From Tubulanus polymorphus (taxonomy: Eukaryota; Nemertea; Palaeonemertea; Tubulaniformes; Tubulanidae): a stretch of DNA of 60,000 nucleotides. The DNA is taken from NCBI RefSeq assembly GCF_964204645.1, contig NC_134028.1:3448501-3508500 (forward strand), written 5' to 3'. Below are positions 49,096-60,000 of this stretch, in pieces. Each line of letters starts with the position of its first letter. The first letter of the stretch is position 1. The notes under the pieces are model-generated. The model was not told where the DNA came from. It ran no database searches and saw nothing but the letters and a program-made list of their open reading frames with translations. The position numbers were made by a program, and so were the translations under genes.

Positions 49096-52000
49096 TACAC
49101 CCGGCTAACACTCCTCTACGAAATCAAATTGAATTACTAAATGATTTAAACATGTGATGTGAATATCTGTTTGAATTTGAATATCTCAGCGGGATCTCCA
49201 AGTTTTAACGTCCTATCGTAGGAATTAATGACATGAATATTTTTGAATTGAAAAAAAATGATGGATGTTCAAGTGCTCTAAAGCGCGCTAGAAATCCTGT
49301 CATACGAGTTGTAAACAGGCACTACAAAATCCAAAATAAAAGATGGCAAAAATCAGCATACTATTATCGCAGTGAATGAAAAGCAATTTCTGCGTCTTAT
49401 GCTGTTTTTTAGTTGTAGAACAGCTAATGCGCGATGGATTACGAGTGCTGTTCTTATGCCGTTCATTCACCTGACAACCGAGTCGAACATTATGTCACGA
49501 TACAACACGATTGGGAAAGACAGTAAGAGAAATTGACGAGCCGTTATTATTTCAATATCTACTCAATCATAACCGACTGAAATGACAAGAAAACTAACGT
49601 TCTTATCTAGCGTACATCTAATTGCATGCGGTTCAGTTCATCAACATTTTCTATCGGGCTTCTTCGTGTTCCTCGTCATATAAGAGATATCAAAGTCATC
49701 GCTTGCGCAAAACATTCAGACGGCTAAGGGTATATGAAAAATATCTAACAAATCATCTCAGAACTCTTTCTCCATTTACCTTGAAGGTAACGAAAAAGGC
49801 AAGCCAGCGTAGAGTATATTAGCGAATACTTACAAGACTATGAAACGTGGAGATGGCAATTTTTATTCAGTGATGGCTAGTTGGATGTAAGTTGTTTTGA
49901 AAAGTAGGATCTATTTAGAGATGTATATCCTTTCGTCAACGATCAATGATGCTACGGTTCTCTTGTATATCTATCGGGCATCCAAACCTATATGTCACGG
50001 TATATAAGCTAAAAGCATCGAACATTTTTACTCGAGGCCTTCTCGCATTAAAGCACACGTCGAGACAGCGCGCCGCTTTTCAGTAACTTTAAATCTTTAA
50101 AAGCTTTCTGATGTGATATTCAACTCGGAAACGGTCGTATGAATAAACACGATGTGGATTATTCGTTTTAGCTTTAATGTCGGCACCAGTCGCACGATGG
50201 GAAATGGTGGCAAAAGTACAATAGCTGAAATTCCGTTAAGACATACAGTTCGAGATGCAACCCATCAAGCGAACAAACAAAGCTTAACGATGCTCTTTAC
50301 ATAACTCTTAACCGAAAGTTCTACAATATTGGCTCGAGTCGCGTGTTAATTAATTTATCTGTTGTACAGACACCCCTTGTTGTTGTGTAAAAGGGCGTGT
50401 AATGCAATCAACCGCAATGATTATGTACTCGGTCTTAATATCTCATGATTGAAAGTCATATTGACGAAGGAAGATCATATTCATTTTTATTTTCCTTTCA
50501 CGCATTTAAACAGACTCGTGGTCCTTATTGCGCCGGTTCTGAAGCAAATTTTGAATAAATTGAGAATTGACATGTTCGATATGCGTTGCTCCGATGAAGA
50601 AGTAATGTATGTACATATGGTTTACGCGCTGGTATTTGCATTCAGTCTCATTCAAGTATCTGTCTAAACAGGAATTACATGTGTCATTTAACTTGTCACC
50701 AGACGCACCACCGAAAATGGTAGGTTTTCGACAAGAACACACCAGAGACTTGTTGACTTTGAATTGCATAAGATGGATGCAAAAACCGTTGGCCATGAAA
50801 CTTCAGGTTTGTCACGTCCTTGGCACGTGATGATTGCGAAGGTAGTGCTGACTATGCACGTAGGCGGCTCGGTCTATGAAATTAATTCGAAGCCGTTTGT
50901 TCGGTGAATTAGAGTGAAAAATTGTATTTATCTTCGAAATAAAATATTAACGACCGAATATTCCCATTGCGGCGGTAGAGTAACCAGATGATATACCGCA
51001 TTTGAACACACTCCCCGACCATGCACGACGCTGTTTGAGTTTACGGAAGAGTTTCCCATAGCGGCGTGAAGCGTGAAATCGATCAACAAGTATTGGGGCC
51101 GTCATTGTCTTTCCGAGGAATGATAAAAACTGTTTAATTAAATCTTACCACGGAGATCTAACTAACCGAGGTTACATCGCTTACATATTCACTTGAGAAA
51201 TATCAGTCAAGGATGAGGGTCGCATGGAATGGAGGCATCTCTCGAGGAGATGATTTGTCGTTGAATATTCAGGATGGACCTGTTTTGATACGCCTCGTAT
51301 CGTTCGAACAGTCACGAATTCGAAATCGTTGCTCGCTACAAATTCTCCTCTCGCCGAACAGGAAAAGATTCATAAATTCTTAAAAGTCATCGTGGCTTCG
51401 GTGCACCGGGGAATTCTGCAATATTTGAGCCGAACGGAGTAAATGTTTAATGTAAATTGTCGAGAGCGCGCTGCAAGTCGGCGACAACTCGACGTCGTTT
51501 ATTCTAGCATCCCCGCGAGTGTTGACGACTTGTGCTGAGCTCAGGTCGTTGTGAGCCCAGGAGAATATGACGCGTATACCCGTTCCCGGCGCATCTATTA
51601 TCGAACTGAAACATTCGCGAGCTTCGCGGTATAACATTAAACGACTGAATTTGTCCTAGAAATTAAGTCTCGATGTACTTGACAATTATCATTTCAAGTA
51701 CATTGCGATCTCCGATTTCAACTGACAAACCCTTCACAATCATGCAAATTTCCATAATACCAATCATCTAATCGGCCCCACTTTTTGGTATTCCGTTAAA
51801 TAATTCGAATTATATCAAACATTTGCATAACGTTTGAATATTCATTATTCAATTTTTCTACGCCTTACCACATCAGCGACTTAAACCCGAGTAATGTGGT
51901 GCATTCTGAAATCCCTGATGCATGACGATCACTCACGTTCGCGCACCTGCCCGTATTTTTTACATTAAAAGCACCTGCATCTAAATGAACAATTCCCCTG

Positions 52001-53255
52001 CCTAAAAAGTTTTGGATCCATTTTCCCTAGTGGTATGCAGATTTATGATAGATGTCTTGATAATTTTTTGCCTGTTTGCAGAATGAACACACAGCTACAG
52101 TGTAGTAGAAAGGGCACACTTGGACGATGGTGAATAAATCATATAGTTTAAAACCCATTGACTAGTCTCTACGTCGCATATTTCTAGAATTTCAACTTTC
52201 AATAATAAATTTCCTTTTTAATCTTATATTTGTAAGGGGCTGCAGTTGCTGAAAAGTTGTTTAGAGTTAACTAGTGGATAGTTGAGATCGGGACATTTAA
52301 AAGTTCATCGTCGAGTATTTATCCGCCGGTTATCTTGAACCCCTGCGGCCCCTGTGCCTGCGACTGCAGCCCCTGTGTTCTAACCATATTTCTTCTCGAA
52401 CCGTTTGTACGGAACGTCACGACAGTATCGGAAGCCTAGTGGTGAAACAGTATGCGAGAAACATGAAATTATCGCCGGTGAACACTTATCATTAATTCTT
52501 GATTATCCGTTATTAATTGTGATGAAACATCGCGGCAACGGAACCACCTGATGTAGTCTGTATTCGTCTGCGCACAGCTTGCATCGCAATCCACGCACAC
52601 ACGCCAGATGCTACACGTCTACCAACTATTCATCCTCGTACAGAAAAGCTATAATAACATCAGTTCGGGAAACCTTGAGACTCAGTTAACGGGTAATTCC
52701 CAGAACATCGGAAAAATTAATCTATTGCGCACGAGCAGGGCAATCAACCCGATAGTGTTCATTTCGAGTACCATTTCATGTTTTGATACGCTGAATAGCG
52801 GCAGTTTATACTCAGACTTCATCAACTTCTAAGTCTCGGGGATCAAACTAATTTTTGTTCGTTAAATTTACCGTCACATGTTTGCGATAATCCAGGCATT
52901 AACTGCAGCAGCAGCTCGACGACAGTGAATGAATAGCGACGTTAATTAAAATACAATACGCCAGCGGCTTTTTTCATACCGCCGAAATCGTCTTCAGAGA
53001 AATAAACCCGCTTGAAACGCAGCAAAATTCAGAAATTTGAAATAAACACTGCCTGCTATATATGAATAAGGTCATGTGAAATTTAAAAAAAAACTAACGC
53101 TTTTTCGTAGACGTCTACGAGTCCCCAGAATCGTCACTATTCTATTAATCAAGAGAGATCCAGGCACAAATTTGAATGAAAACTATACTGCGTGTATATA
53201 CCTGATAAGTCGAGATGATTCGCAATATCCGTGTAAGACGAATACATGAGAAAAA
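49096..53255. other. Intergenic, no clear gene
   Basis: Short ORFs around 50449-50830, 51380-51637 and 52608-52832 have neither splice nor start context. CTGCAGC-rich and CCCCTG repeats occur near 52343-52378. A 14-bp palindrome CGTAGACGTCTACG is at 53107-53120. Confidence 0.4.
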
Positions 53256-53432
53256 TCCCTCAATAATTCAGCCAAAGTTTCATGCGTAACATTATGAGCA
53301 ATGTTTCGGTGAGAACGCCTGATGATGAGTCTTTAGCCGAAACAAAATATACATGTATATACTCTGTAACTCAAGAACTTTGTACCTGTGGCTGAATGAT
53401 TGTGGGATCTCTCTCGTATATAGAGTATATAC
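53256..53432. mobile_element. Nested inverted repeats with hammerhead-like core, Penelope-like element terminus
   Basis: Outer arms 53256-53273 and 53390-53407 (CTCAATAATTCAGCC against GGCTGAATGATTGTGG) and a second pair GTATATACTC/GAGTATATAC at 53355-53364 and 53423-53432 surround CTGATGATGAGT (from 53319) and CGAAAC (53338-53343). The string TGTTTCGG at 53302 also pairs with CCGAAACA. ATTGTGGGATCTCTC at the right matches the outer end of the 24.9-kb element, so the two belong to one family. No GTC follows at the expected place, so cleavage is doubtful. Confidence 0.55.
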
Positions 53433-53880
53433 CTGTATAGTACTGGTCGTGGAAGCAAATTCCAGTGATCGTTACTCACTGAAAGATGACACTATAAGAC
53501 TATACTACAATCGGAATTAGTTTCATCGTCCGTCGCTGGCGTAAAGCCATGTGTCAGCCTCAATCGTATTAGCTTCGGGTGACAATGATTGTTTATACCT
53601 GGGATTAAATTCAGTTTCAGCACCTCGAGCGAGAGCCGCGATTAGGTAGTAACTCGATAAACGCGTATTCATCGGTTTACACCGACTTTAGTATTGCGGC
53701 TTGAAATGTGCGGCTACGAGACGCTAAATAACGCGGTCGACTCTCGAGGTGCCGGACACCCGGTGATAACCGTGTCTAAAATCAGTTGAACACGAGGCGG
53801 TGATCTCACTTGATAATGTGAATCGAAATCAACAATTTTACGACAAATTCCGCAGAATTATTTTTCTAAATTTTTCACAG

Positions 53881-53996
53881 ACTTCGACGGACGTGACATG
53901 ACCACACATGACAATATGAAAGAGTTCCTTTACCGGTACTTCGAGCGCCGTGTACAAATTACAAATCGCACTACTAAGGAGATTCATTTACGCTGA
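53881..53996 (+). CDS. Candidate terminal exon, unknown protein
   Basis: Acceptor TTTTTCTAAATTTTTCACAG, then 37 open codons in phase 1 with clearly coding-like usage, ending TGA at 53994-53996. The peptide includes FDGRDMTTHDNMKEFLYRYF and ERRVQITNRTTKEIHLR, with an NRT sequon. A donor-like GTACAA lies inside, so it could instead be an internal exon. No polyadenylation signal stands close by and no family is recognised. Confidence 0.3.
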
Positions 53997-56782
53997 ATGA
54001 AATTCCTGAAAAATGCGACTGTTTGCGATGATAGAATCGTCGAGCCAAATGAATTGCGTCAGTCGGTATAGCTGGAGCTGAACGGTTAGAATCGTCTGTG
54101 TGGTTCATCTCTCGTTGAACGTGAGATTCATATGATTAATATCGCGTCAAACACCTGCTTTTCGTGCATTATTAAAACGGACATAAAACGGGCAAATTTT
54201 AACGAGAAAAATAATATACAACATTCATTCTTATACGACATGCACTTTATCTACACTTTGCATGTTCAACCTTAATAAGAACTGTAAATTTCACAGTTTC
54301 ATACGTGAAATTCTTTATATTACACTTAGGCCACCTTTTTTGTTCAAAATGCTCAACGCAAATATTCGACGAGATACCATTCCGCATTTCAGTCTCTGAT
54401 GAAAAGCTAATGTGTAATTTGTTTTTATCATCGTAATGAAAAGATCAACGATATTTTCATTATGTATTTTTTTATGTATTTTTTCCAACGAGACCCGAAT
54501 AACCAGAACTTACCTATATGAAATATCTAAGCGGATTTCGCAATTGAAGTCGTGTTTCTAGTTTGTATCGTACGTGCGTAATCCCTTTTGTTGAAACTAT
54601 ATTTGTAAAGTTTTCATCGTCGGTTTGTTTTCATCACGATAGGAGATAATCCAGCTCTGCACGCTCGTTACTGAACTGATGTGACGAATAACCGCTCGCT
54701 CTGTCAGACGCCGTTCGGCCTGCGATGTCATAAGCGCGTGGCGCTGCAACGATAATCCTCAACCGGAGTTCGTACTCTCTTGCCTCTCGCTTCTCGGCAA
54801 ATCATTGTCGAAAAGCAACTACTGAAACCAATCAAATCAACATTCTACTATTCGGTGTACAACGCTACTTGATGCAAAATAGTGAACTATTCCCTTTTAT
54901 AGCACGACGAAGATTTTTCGTCGAGGAGCTAACTGATCATAATGAACTAAACCAGAGCTTTTTTTCTTAATTACTTGGATGACGCATTTTTTCAGTCACA
55001 TTTCAAAGGGAGAAGGGAAAGAATTTTAAAGCAAAAAATATATATTTTTAACATTTATAGAAAATTAAAGAAATCGTCTCTTTTGTTTATTCATACATTT
55101 CCATCAGCAGATCTGTAAACCAATTAAAACAGTTTAAAAAAGGCCGGACAACCTTAAAACAGATAAGTCAGTTGTACAATTAACATTTTTCGTCATAGAA
55201 CAAAATGTACTAAAGTCGGTTCACAGAAGCCTCATCTTATAGTATTTTAAGCCCCAATCCTCTGTGACGTAAGGGGCACACAGCGCTGTTAATCGAATAA
55301 AAAAAGAATGGGAAAGTTGATAAAATTTGCACACATCATTACAGCTGAGTACGTCTGTTCCGAGTCATAGTGTTACACAGGTTATTATGCGTGTCATCAA
55401 CATTCGTATCGTGGTGTCATTGGTATTTTTTTCAGAAATTGGTTCGGGAATATACAAAATACTGAAGAACCCTAGGGATCTGTTCTCTGCGAATAATCTA
55501 TAATTAGTTTCAGCAAGATATTGGTTCTGGCTGTTCTACGTACATAAGAAGCATATTAAACGAAAATGACATCGAACAATATATTGCATTTCGGTTCAGA
55601 AGCGGTGTTAATCATGTATAGCGGATGGAAAAAATAGCTATTGAACTCTTATATCTAGTTGTTGACCGCGTTGACCGCATCTCTAGCTGGCATTTACTTG
55701 TTAAACATGAGCCACCGCAGATAAATTGGTTGCCCAAACTCACGTTCGGAAAAAGCGAGTTCCTGTAATGACGGTAAAAACTGCCGTATGAATACGGTAA
55801 GACTCATATTACGTATTCTTCATTCCTTGGATATTGAATATTATGTCAGACATTGGCGTCGACAACTCCTATTCCATCCACGATGACTTCGATGTTCTAA
55901 ACGCATGATTGCAAGGATTTCCGCCATCAATTTCTAGCTATTCCGAACGGTACAGAATCCAAAGTTTTGTCGTTTGGCCTAAAGAGCTTTCCTCGCTATG
56001 GAGATAAGGGCAGTTCGACATCAATAAATATCGTACGAGAGACTCTTCTCGCGTCTTGCGTGAAACGGAGTTTGTGTTGGTCGAGGGTTTTGAGAGAAGC
56101 TCTTTGAAGAACGAACACCATCGTTCGTGCTGTATTCGCGGAAAATGGCGCAGCATTTTCAACTGTTAAGTAAACGCCATCATCTCGTTCGGGTAAAATG
56201 TATTCAGTTGATGGCTTTTCTTGACTAAAATCGCAATATATCATAGACGCCTGTCACGGCGAAATCTTCCTTTCTCCTCACTCAATTTTCCGTTCGAAAT
56301 TGACGATAGGAAAAAAGTCGACATGCTGTAATTGATATGTTATGGGTCACGGACAGCGTCTATGACCGAGGGTTACTGCTTGTCCAGTCTTACGATGAAC
56401 TTGTCGATGACAGAACGTTTCAAATCTCTACATACGGTGACAAGTAATCGATGAACGTCGGATATCGTTGTATATTGATGTGTCAGTAGTTTGGTCTGAA
56501 GTTATCGAAATACCGAAAAGTTACAAGATCATGATTGGAATGGATCAGTATAGAAATCTGAACACCCACACCACACAGCGACGTTTGCTATACAGATTTT
56601 CTATTTTCCCCCATTTTCTCACTTCCCCAACGTGATCCTGTCAAACGATTTAATGGCTTCGTGCACTGAACCGGTTTGTTGCGGAGTCTGATTCCGACTA
56701 ATAGTATTAACCAGCGAGTAATTTACTAAAATATGTATGACTTCGTTCATATTGGGCGAACTTCGGTTTTTAGTCGACTATT
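53997..56782. other. Intergenic, no clear gene
   Basis: An acceptor at 55436 (GTATTTTTTTCAG) opens 19 codons. Minus-strand frames at 55938-56244 overlap each other and have no signals. Nothing supported. Confidence 0.4.
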
Positions 56783-56910
56783 TGCGAACTAAGTGAAACC
56801 GAATATCAGTTAGTCGGAACCATAATCCGGAAATAGTCGACCACGGGATTAAACACGATCGCTGTAATTCGACCTAGTTCCAAGATGGCCGACAGCGTGT
56901 ACTGCGTAAG
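56783..56910. repeat. Dispersed repeat, copy B (partner at 43850)
   Basis: Ordered blocks shared with 43850-43948 as described there. This copy contains about 30 bp more between the first and second blocks. Confidence 0.65.
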
Positions 56911-57522
56911 TGGTGCGTTCGATTATCAGCTCCGAGCACTAGTGGTCGACTCCGATAAGCGAAATTCGCCTTGCTCTAGATGTCGCTAAAACTCAAACCA
57001 AATAGACATGAATGAAATGATATCCATTGAAATAAATATGGAATCGAGTAATGCTAGGAGAAACTGTAAGGGTCTATAATATCAAAAGGTCATACAGTCG
57101 TTTCAGTTTCAACCAATCAGAGTCATTCAAATGCCAGCAGCAACCAATCAGAATCGATGTAACAAATTCACGACAGTCGATGTTGTCTATGTATTCTTTT
57201 AGAAAAGATAGATTTAACCATCTTCATTGAAATAATTGGCTTTTGGATTAAGGATTTATTTGTCGTATTTATTTGGTACATATATATATGCATGTGTTTG
57301 ATACGTTGATGTATCGTTAATTAAGTTTGCTTCGACGAGTATTTTCCGTCGCAAAGCTTTCAGCTAGCCGCCAAGATAAGCATTTCTAGTTTCCTATTTG
57401 TGTGATTTACAATCGAATTAGCCGCGCAAAAAGCTGCCGATCTCGCATCGGAATATCATTATTCATAAGAAAATTAGTGTAGTACATTACACGCGAATCT
57501 TTCAGGATGAAGTTTGATTCAG

Positions 57523-57847
57523 TAAGTCGTCGTCGTCGTCGTCGTGTTCGTCGCGCGTTTCATGTTATTTATTTGATGTGGAAAGCCGAACGTTGGCTAT
57601 CGCTGCTAAATTGATAGAATTAGAACGCGCGCAGCTATCGCACAATGACATCGATCTTACCGAATTTCTACCCATAAGGATTACTCGTACTATACCTCAG
57701 AATCTTCTCATTACATCGCCACCGAGTAAAATAGCACAATTTCTACGCTATTTAACGGTCTACCCGCCGACCGAAATCAATTTGCTTCAAGCAACGGGAT
57801 CTCCAATATCCGAGAAAGTCGTTTATTCGCAGAGGCCAATAGAATAA
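57523..57847 (+). CDS. Candidate exon with Ser repeat, unknown protein
   Basis: An acceptor-like TTTGATTCAG is followed by an open frame of 108 codons to TAA 57845-57847. It begins with a Ser run encoded by the (TCG)n tract, then FDVESRTLAIAAKLIELERA, QLSHNDIDLTEFLPIRITRT, IPQNLLITSPPSKIAQFLRY and LTVYPPTEINLLQATGSP. Codon usage from 57578 on is coding-like and the sequence is not low-complexity. No ATG lies upstream in frame, so it would need splicing from an exon not found here. No polyadenylation signal follows closely. The family is not recognised. Confidence 0.4.
57526..57545. repeat. (CGT)n trinucleotide repeat
   Basis: Six CGT units. Read as Ser codons in the candidate exon frame, or as Arg codons in the frame that opens at the ATG at 57507. 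Confidence 0.9.
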
Positions 57848-58178
57848 GACAGCGACCGGCAAAGTATCGACCTATTTCTCAGTCATGTCTACTGTGGAGA
57901 TAGCTCTGTCTAAATATGTAAATACATTAATTCAACGAAATACTCTTCGGATGGCTCGTTCGAATCGAATCGTCTACACGTATCCGGTCGGGTAATTACC
58001 GTAGAGATGACAAAAAAACAGTTCAAACCGTTCACAGGGAGTATTTTTGTTTCCATTGAAGCTCGCAGTCATCTAATGAGATCAAAGGTGAAATAGTCGG
58101 GAAAAGAATACGCGACAGTCGAACAATTTGACGAATTCAACAAAAAGTTGTTCTAATCTTCCACTACACATTTACAAG

Positions 58179-58610
58179 CGTAGGCGTAGGACTCCAAAGT
58201 TTGGGCTTTCTAGACGAGCCTCATTAGCTGGCTTGTTGGCTTCTATCCGCAAAGGTGGTTCGTATCCCATATTTCCCGACGCAATTCACCATAAATTACA
58301 TCGACAACTAAACAAATTAGAAAGAATAACGAGGGCATTTTTTTTAAAGAAAATACTTATACTTGTATATAACTTTATTCCAAAACCAGCATTTGAGATT
58401 GAGGAAAAACCGACAGTTTTTCGACCCATTCTAAATTACAGTAGAGAGAGAGAGAAGGATAGAGAACAATATATTACTTTATTCATACAAATATTTCCCA
58501 TAAAACATCAATTACACACATACAACACATGCATTATGCTGCATTTATTCAGATTCAGCCCATTTTATAGCACAACCAATAAATGTGGCCTTAAATGGTA
58601 TATAATGTGA
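58179..58610 (+). CDS. Candidate exon, Arg-rich start, unknown protein
   Basis: After the acceptor-like CATTTACAAG the frame is open for 143 codons to TGA at 58608-58610; it is among the longest frames in the window outside the TA repeats. The first about 60 residues look coding: RRRRTPKFGLSRRASLAGLL, then IRKGGSYPIFPDAIHHKLHR and QLNKLERITRAFF, with basic and RRxS motifs. The rest is low-complexity and AT-driven, so the true exon may end at an unseen donor near 58340. AATAAA occurs at 58577. It could be downstream of the 57.5-kb exon in one gene, but no good donor joins them. Confidence 0.25.
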   Translation, partial: RRRRTPKFGLSRRASLAGLLASIRKGGSYPIFPDAIHHKLHRQLNKLERITRAFFLKKILILVYNFIPKPAFEIEEKPTVFRPILNYSREREKDREQYITLFIQIFPIKHQLHTYNTCIMLHLFRFSPFYSTTNKCGLKWYIM

Positions 58611-59789
58611 CCAAAATAGCGATATTTGTTGACAAAAATAATTTTCATTGCATAATTGTGTGAAGGAATTACATTAGAAAACACAACTCTATATATTGCA
58701 TTCGATTTTTATCCACCGCTGGAATTGTAACATTTCTCGTGATAACAGTTTGTACCTCTTGTGAAATCCTACATCCTCCTTCTATTGATACAGAACTTGC
58801 ATGGATCGAGATCCACAGATCATGGTTCCCACAGTTATATGAATTCAAAATATAAGTATCTCATAGATGATTTTTCAATTTTCCCAAATATCGTCATGCA
58901 ACAGTCAACATTTTAGCGGTGACTGGTTGATAAAGGTGATTTTCAAGGGAAATTGCCGAAGAAAGTTGCCCTTGATAAATCCAATATGTGAAATGTAATG
59001 AATTTCCCAGGTATTTCCCTGATTTGAGGAAAATTTTTCATATTCCCAAATATTTCCATACCGGGAATTATTATTACAAAATTTTCCCAATTTCCCTGCT
59101 CTGTGGGAACCATGACAGATCCAAAAATTCAAATTCATGACAAAAGAGTCGTGTTCGTTATAGGCCCTAAAGTTATAGAGAAACACGGATTCTAAATATC
59201 CCCTCGCTGCATACAGGACGTGATAATAATCATTTGGAATGATGAATAGCACCAAATTCAGGAGTACCTTCTCGACACCTTTTCATCGACTCGAGTGACA
59301 CTATCTTATTACATGTAAATCCACGGTAGCAAACACAGTAAAAATCTCATTTTTGAACGAATGAATAAATAAAAAATCTATTATTGTATAGAAACATCTC
59401 AAATTATTATTCATTTATATATTTTCTTTTCCGGGACCTACATTACCGCTCTTCAGGCATAGCGCATGAAGAGGCTCCCGAAAGCGTCTGCAGCAATTTC
59501 TTTCCTCACGACATTCGAAAATGAGAATTCTACTATGGATTTTCAACTGAAAATTCTCTACCAAACATCTACCGTATCATATAGTAAAACAGTGAATTGC
59601 TTCGTATGCGTGAAGCTTATAGGATTAAAGGGAAAACAGTTCTGCCTAGCACACTCCAAATAAAATGACCAAACCAATATTGAATTCCGCAGAGGATTTT
59701 TCATGATATGTTTCAGTAATTTCCCACGGGTTCGACTTACATGGCAAATTACGTACATTTTATAGATTTGTCTACAGGTTCAATAGGCA
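58611..59789. other. Presumed 3' UTR and intergenic region between convergent exons
   Basis: The minus-strand gene at the right edge ends at 59790 and would have its 3' UTR here. No clear minus-strand AATAAA was found nearby. TTCCC/GGGAA-rich short repeats (AATTTTCCC, TTTCCC) occur at 58870-59110. Confidence 0.35.
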
Positions 59790-59999
59790 TCATAACTCAT
59801 CTCTGAGCTGAGCGGTTTGTTGCGCGGTGTTGGTCGAGCTTGTTTGGTATCTTAATTTTTCCCGTCGCACAAGATCCACCGCTTTCTCGTGGTCTAGCAG
59901 TAATGTCGTCAGTTTATGTAACTCCACGTGACTACTGGCGCTTTTTAACGCTTTATACAAACGTCTAGCCGCCTTCAGTTTCGCTTGTTTCACTCTCAA
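59790..59999 (-). CDS. C-terminal exon of a charged, probably coiled-coil protein ending in RDEL (partial)
   Basis: The minus-strand frame is open from the window edge to TGA at 59792-59790, 69 codons, with strongly coding-like usage. It reads RVKQAKLKAARRLYKALKSA, SSHVELHKLTTLLLDHEKAV, DLVRREKLRYQTSS and ends QQTAQLRDEL. Regularly spaced Leu/Ala among Lys, Arg and Glu suggests long helices or a coiled coil. No GT follows in frame before the stop, so this is the true C-terminus. RDEL resembles an ER-retention tail, but without evidence of a signal peptide upstream it may be coincidence. The exon and gene continue past position 60000. Family not recognised. Confidence 0.6.
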   Translation of the reverse strand: MRVKQAKLKAARRLYKALKSASSHVELHKLTTLLLDHEKAVDLVRREKLRYQTSSTNTAQQTAQLRDEL

Positions 60000-60000
60000 A

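Overview
The window looks like animal nuclear DNA, probably from a marine invertebrate and possibly a lophotrochozoan, though the phylum is a guess. It is AT-rich and gene-poor. It has GT-AG introns, two eukaryotic Pol III tRNA genes, no bacterial-style operons, CpG that is not depleted, and many small palindromic and retroelement-derived repeats. Most open reading frames here are chance or shadow frames. Only one gene can be named from its protein sequence.

Left end (1-3300, minus strand): the 5' part of an NMDA-type glutamate receptor gene, GluN2-like. Five exons join in phase and encode about 330 residues: a signal peptide followed by most of the extracellular amino-terminal (LIVBP-like) domain. 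The ligand-binding and channel domains lie beyond position 1. Intron 1 carries a 168-bp (TA)n tract.

Middle (3.3-57 kb): mainly intergenic or intronic DNA. tRNA-Pro(CGG) is at 9.2 kb on the minus strand and tRNA-Thr(TGT) at 46.3 kb on the plus strand. Repeats include tRNA-derived SINE heads at 23.5, 37.7, 39.7 and 44.4 kb, and a broken non-LTR reverse transcriptase at 26.5 kb. There are three foldback or MITE-like elements at 16.4, 35.2 and 43.3 kb. Three hairpins at 24.9, 49.0 and 53.3 kb, plus a solo motif at 10.3 kb, carry a CTGATGA...GAAA core like the hammerhead-bearing ends of Penelope-like retroelements. Several unassigned exon candidates are scattered through the region. The best is a terminal exon at 47.09-47.36 kb with a strong acceptor, 88 codons and an AATAAA 40 bp after the stop. 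Next best is a TATA/signal-peptide/donor first exon at 36.2-36.45 kb.

Right end (57.5-60 kb): two unrecognised plus-strand ORF exons, and a minus-strand terminal exon that encodes a charged, probably coiled-coil C-terminus ending in RDEL and runs off the window.

No defence system, operon or biosynthetic cluster is visible. The most unusual signal is the recurrent hairpin-plus-hammerhead-like architecture.
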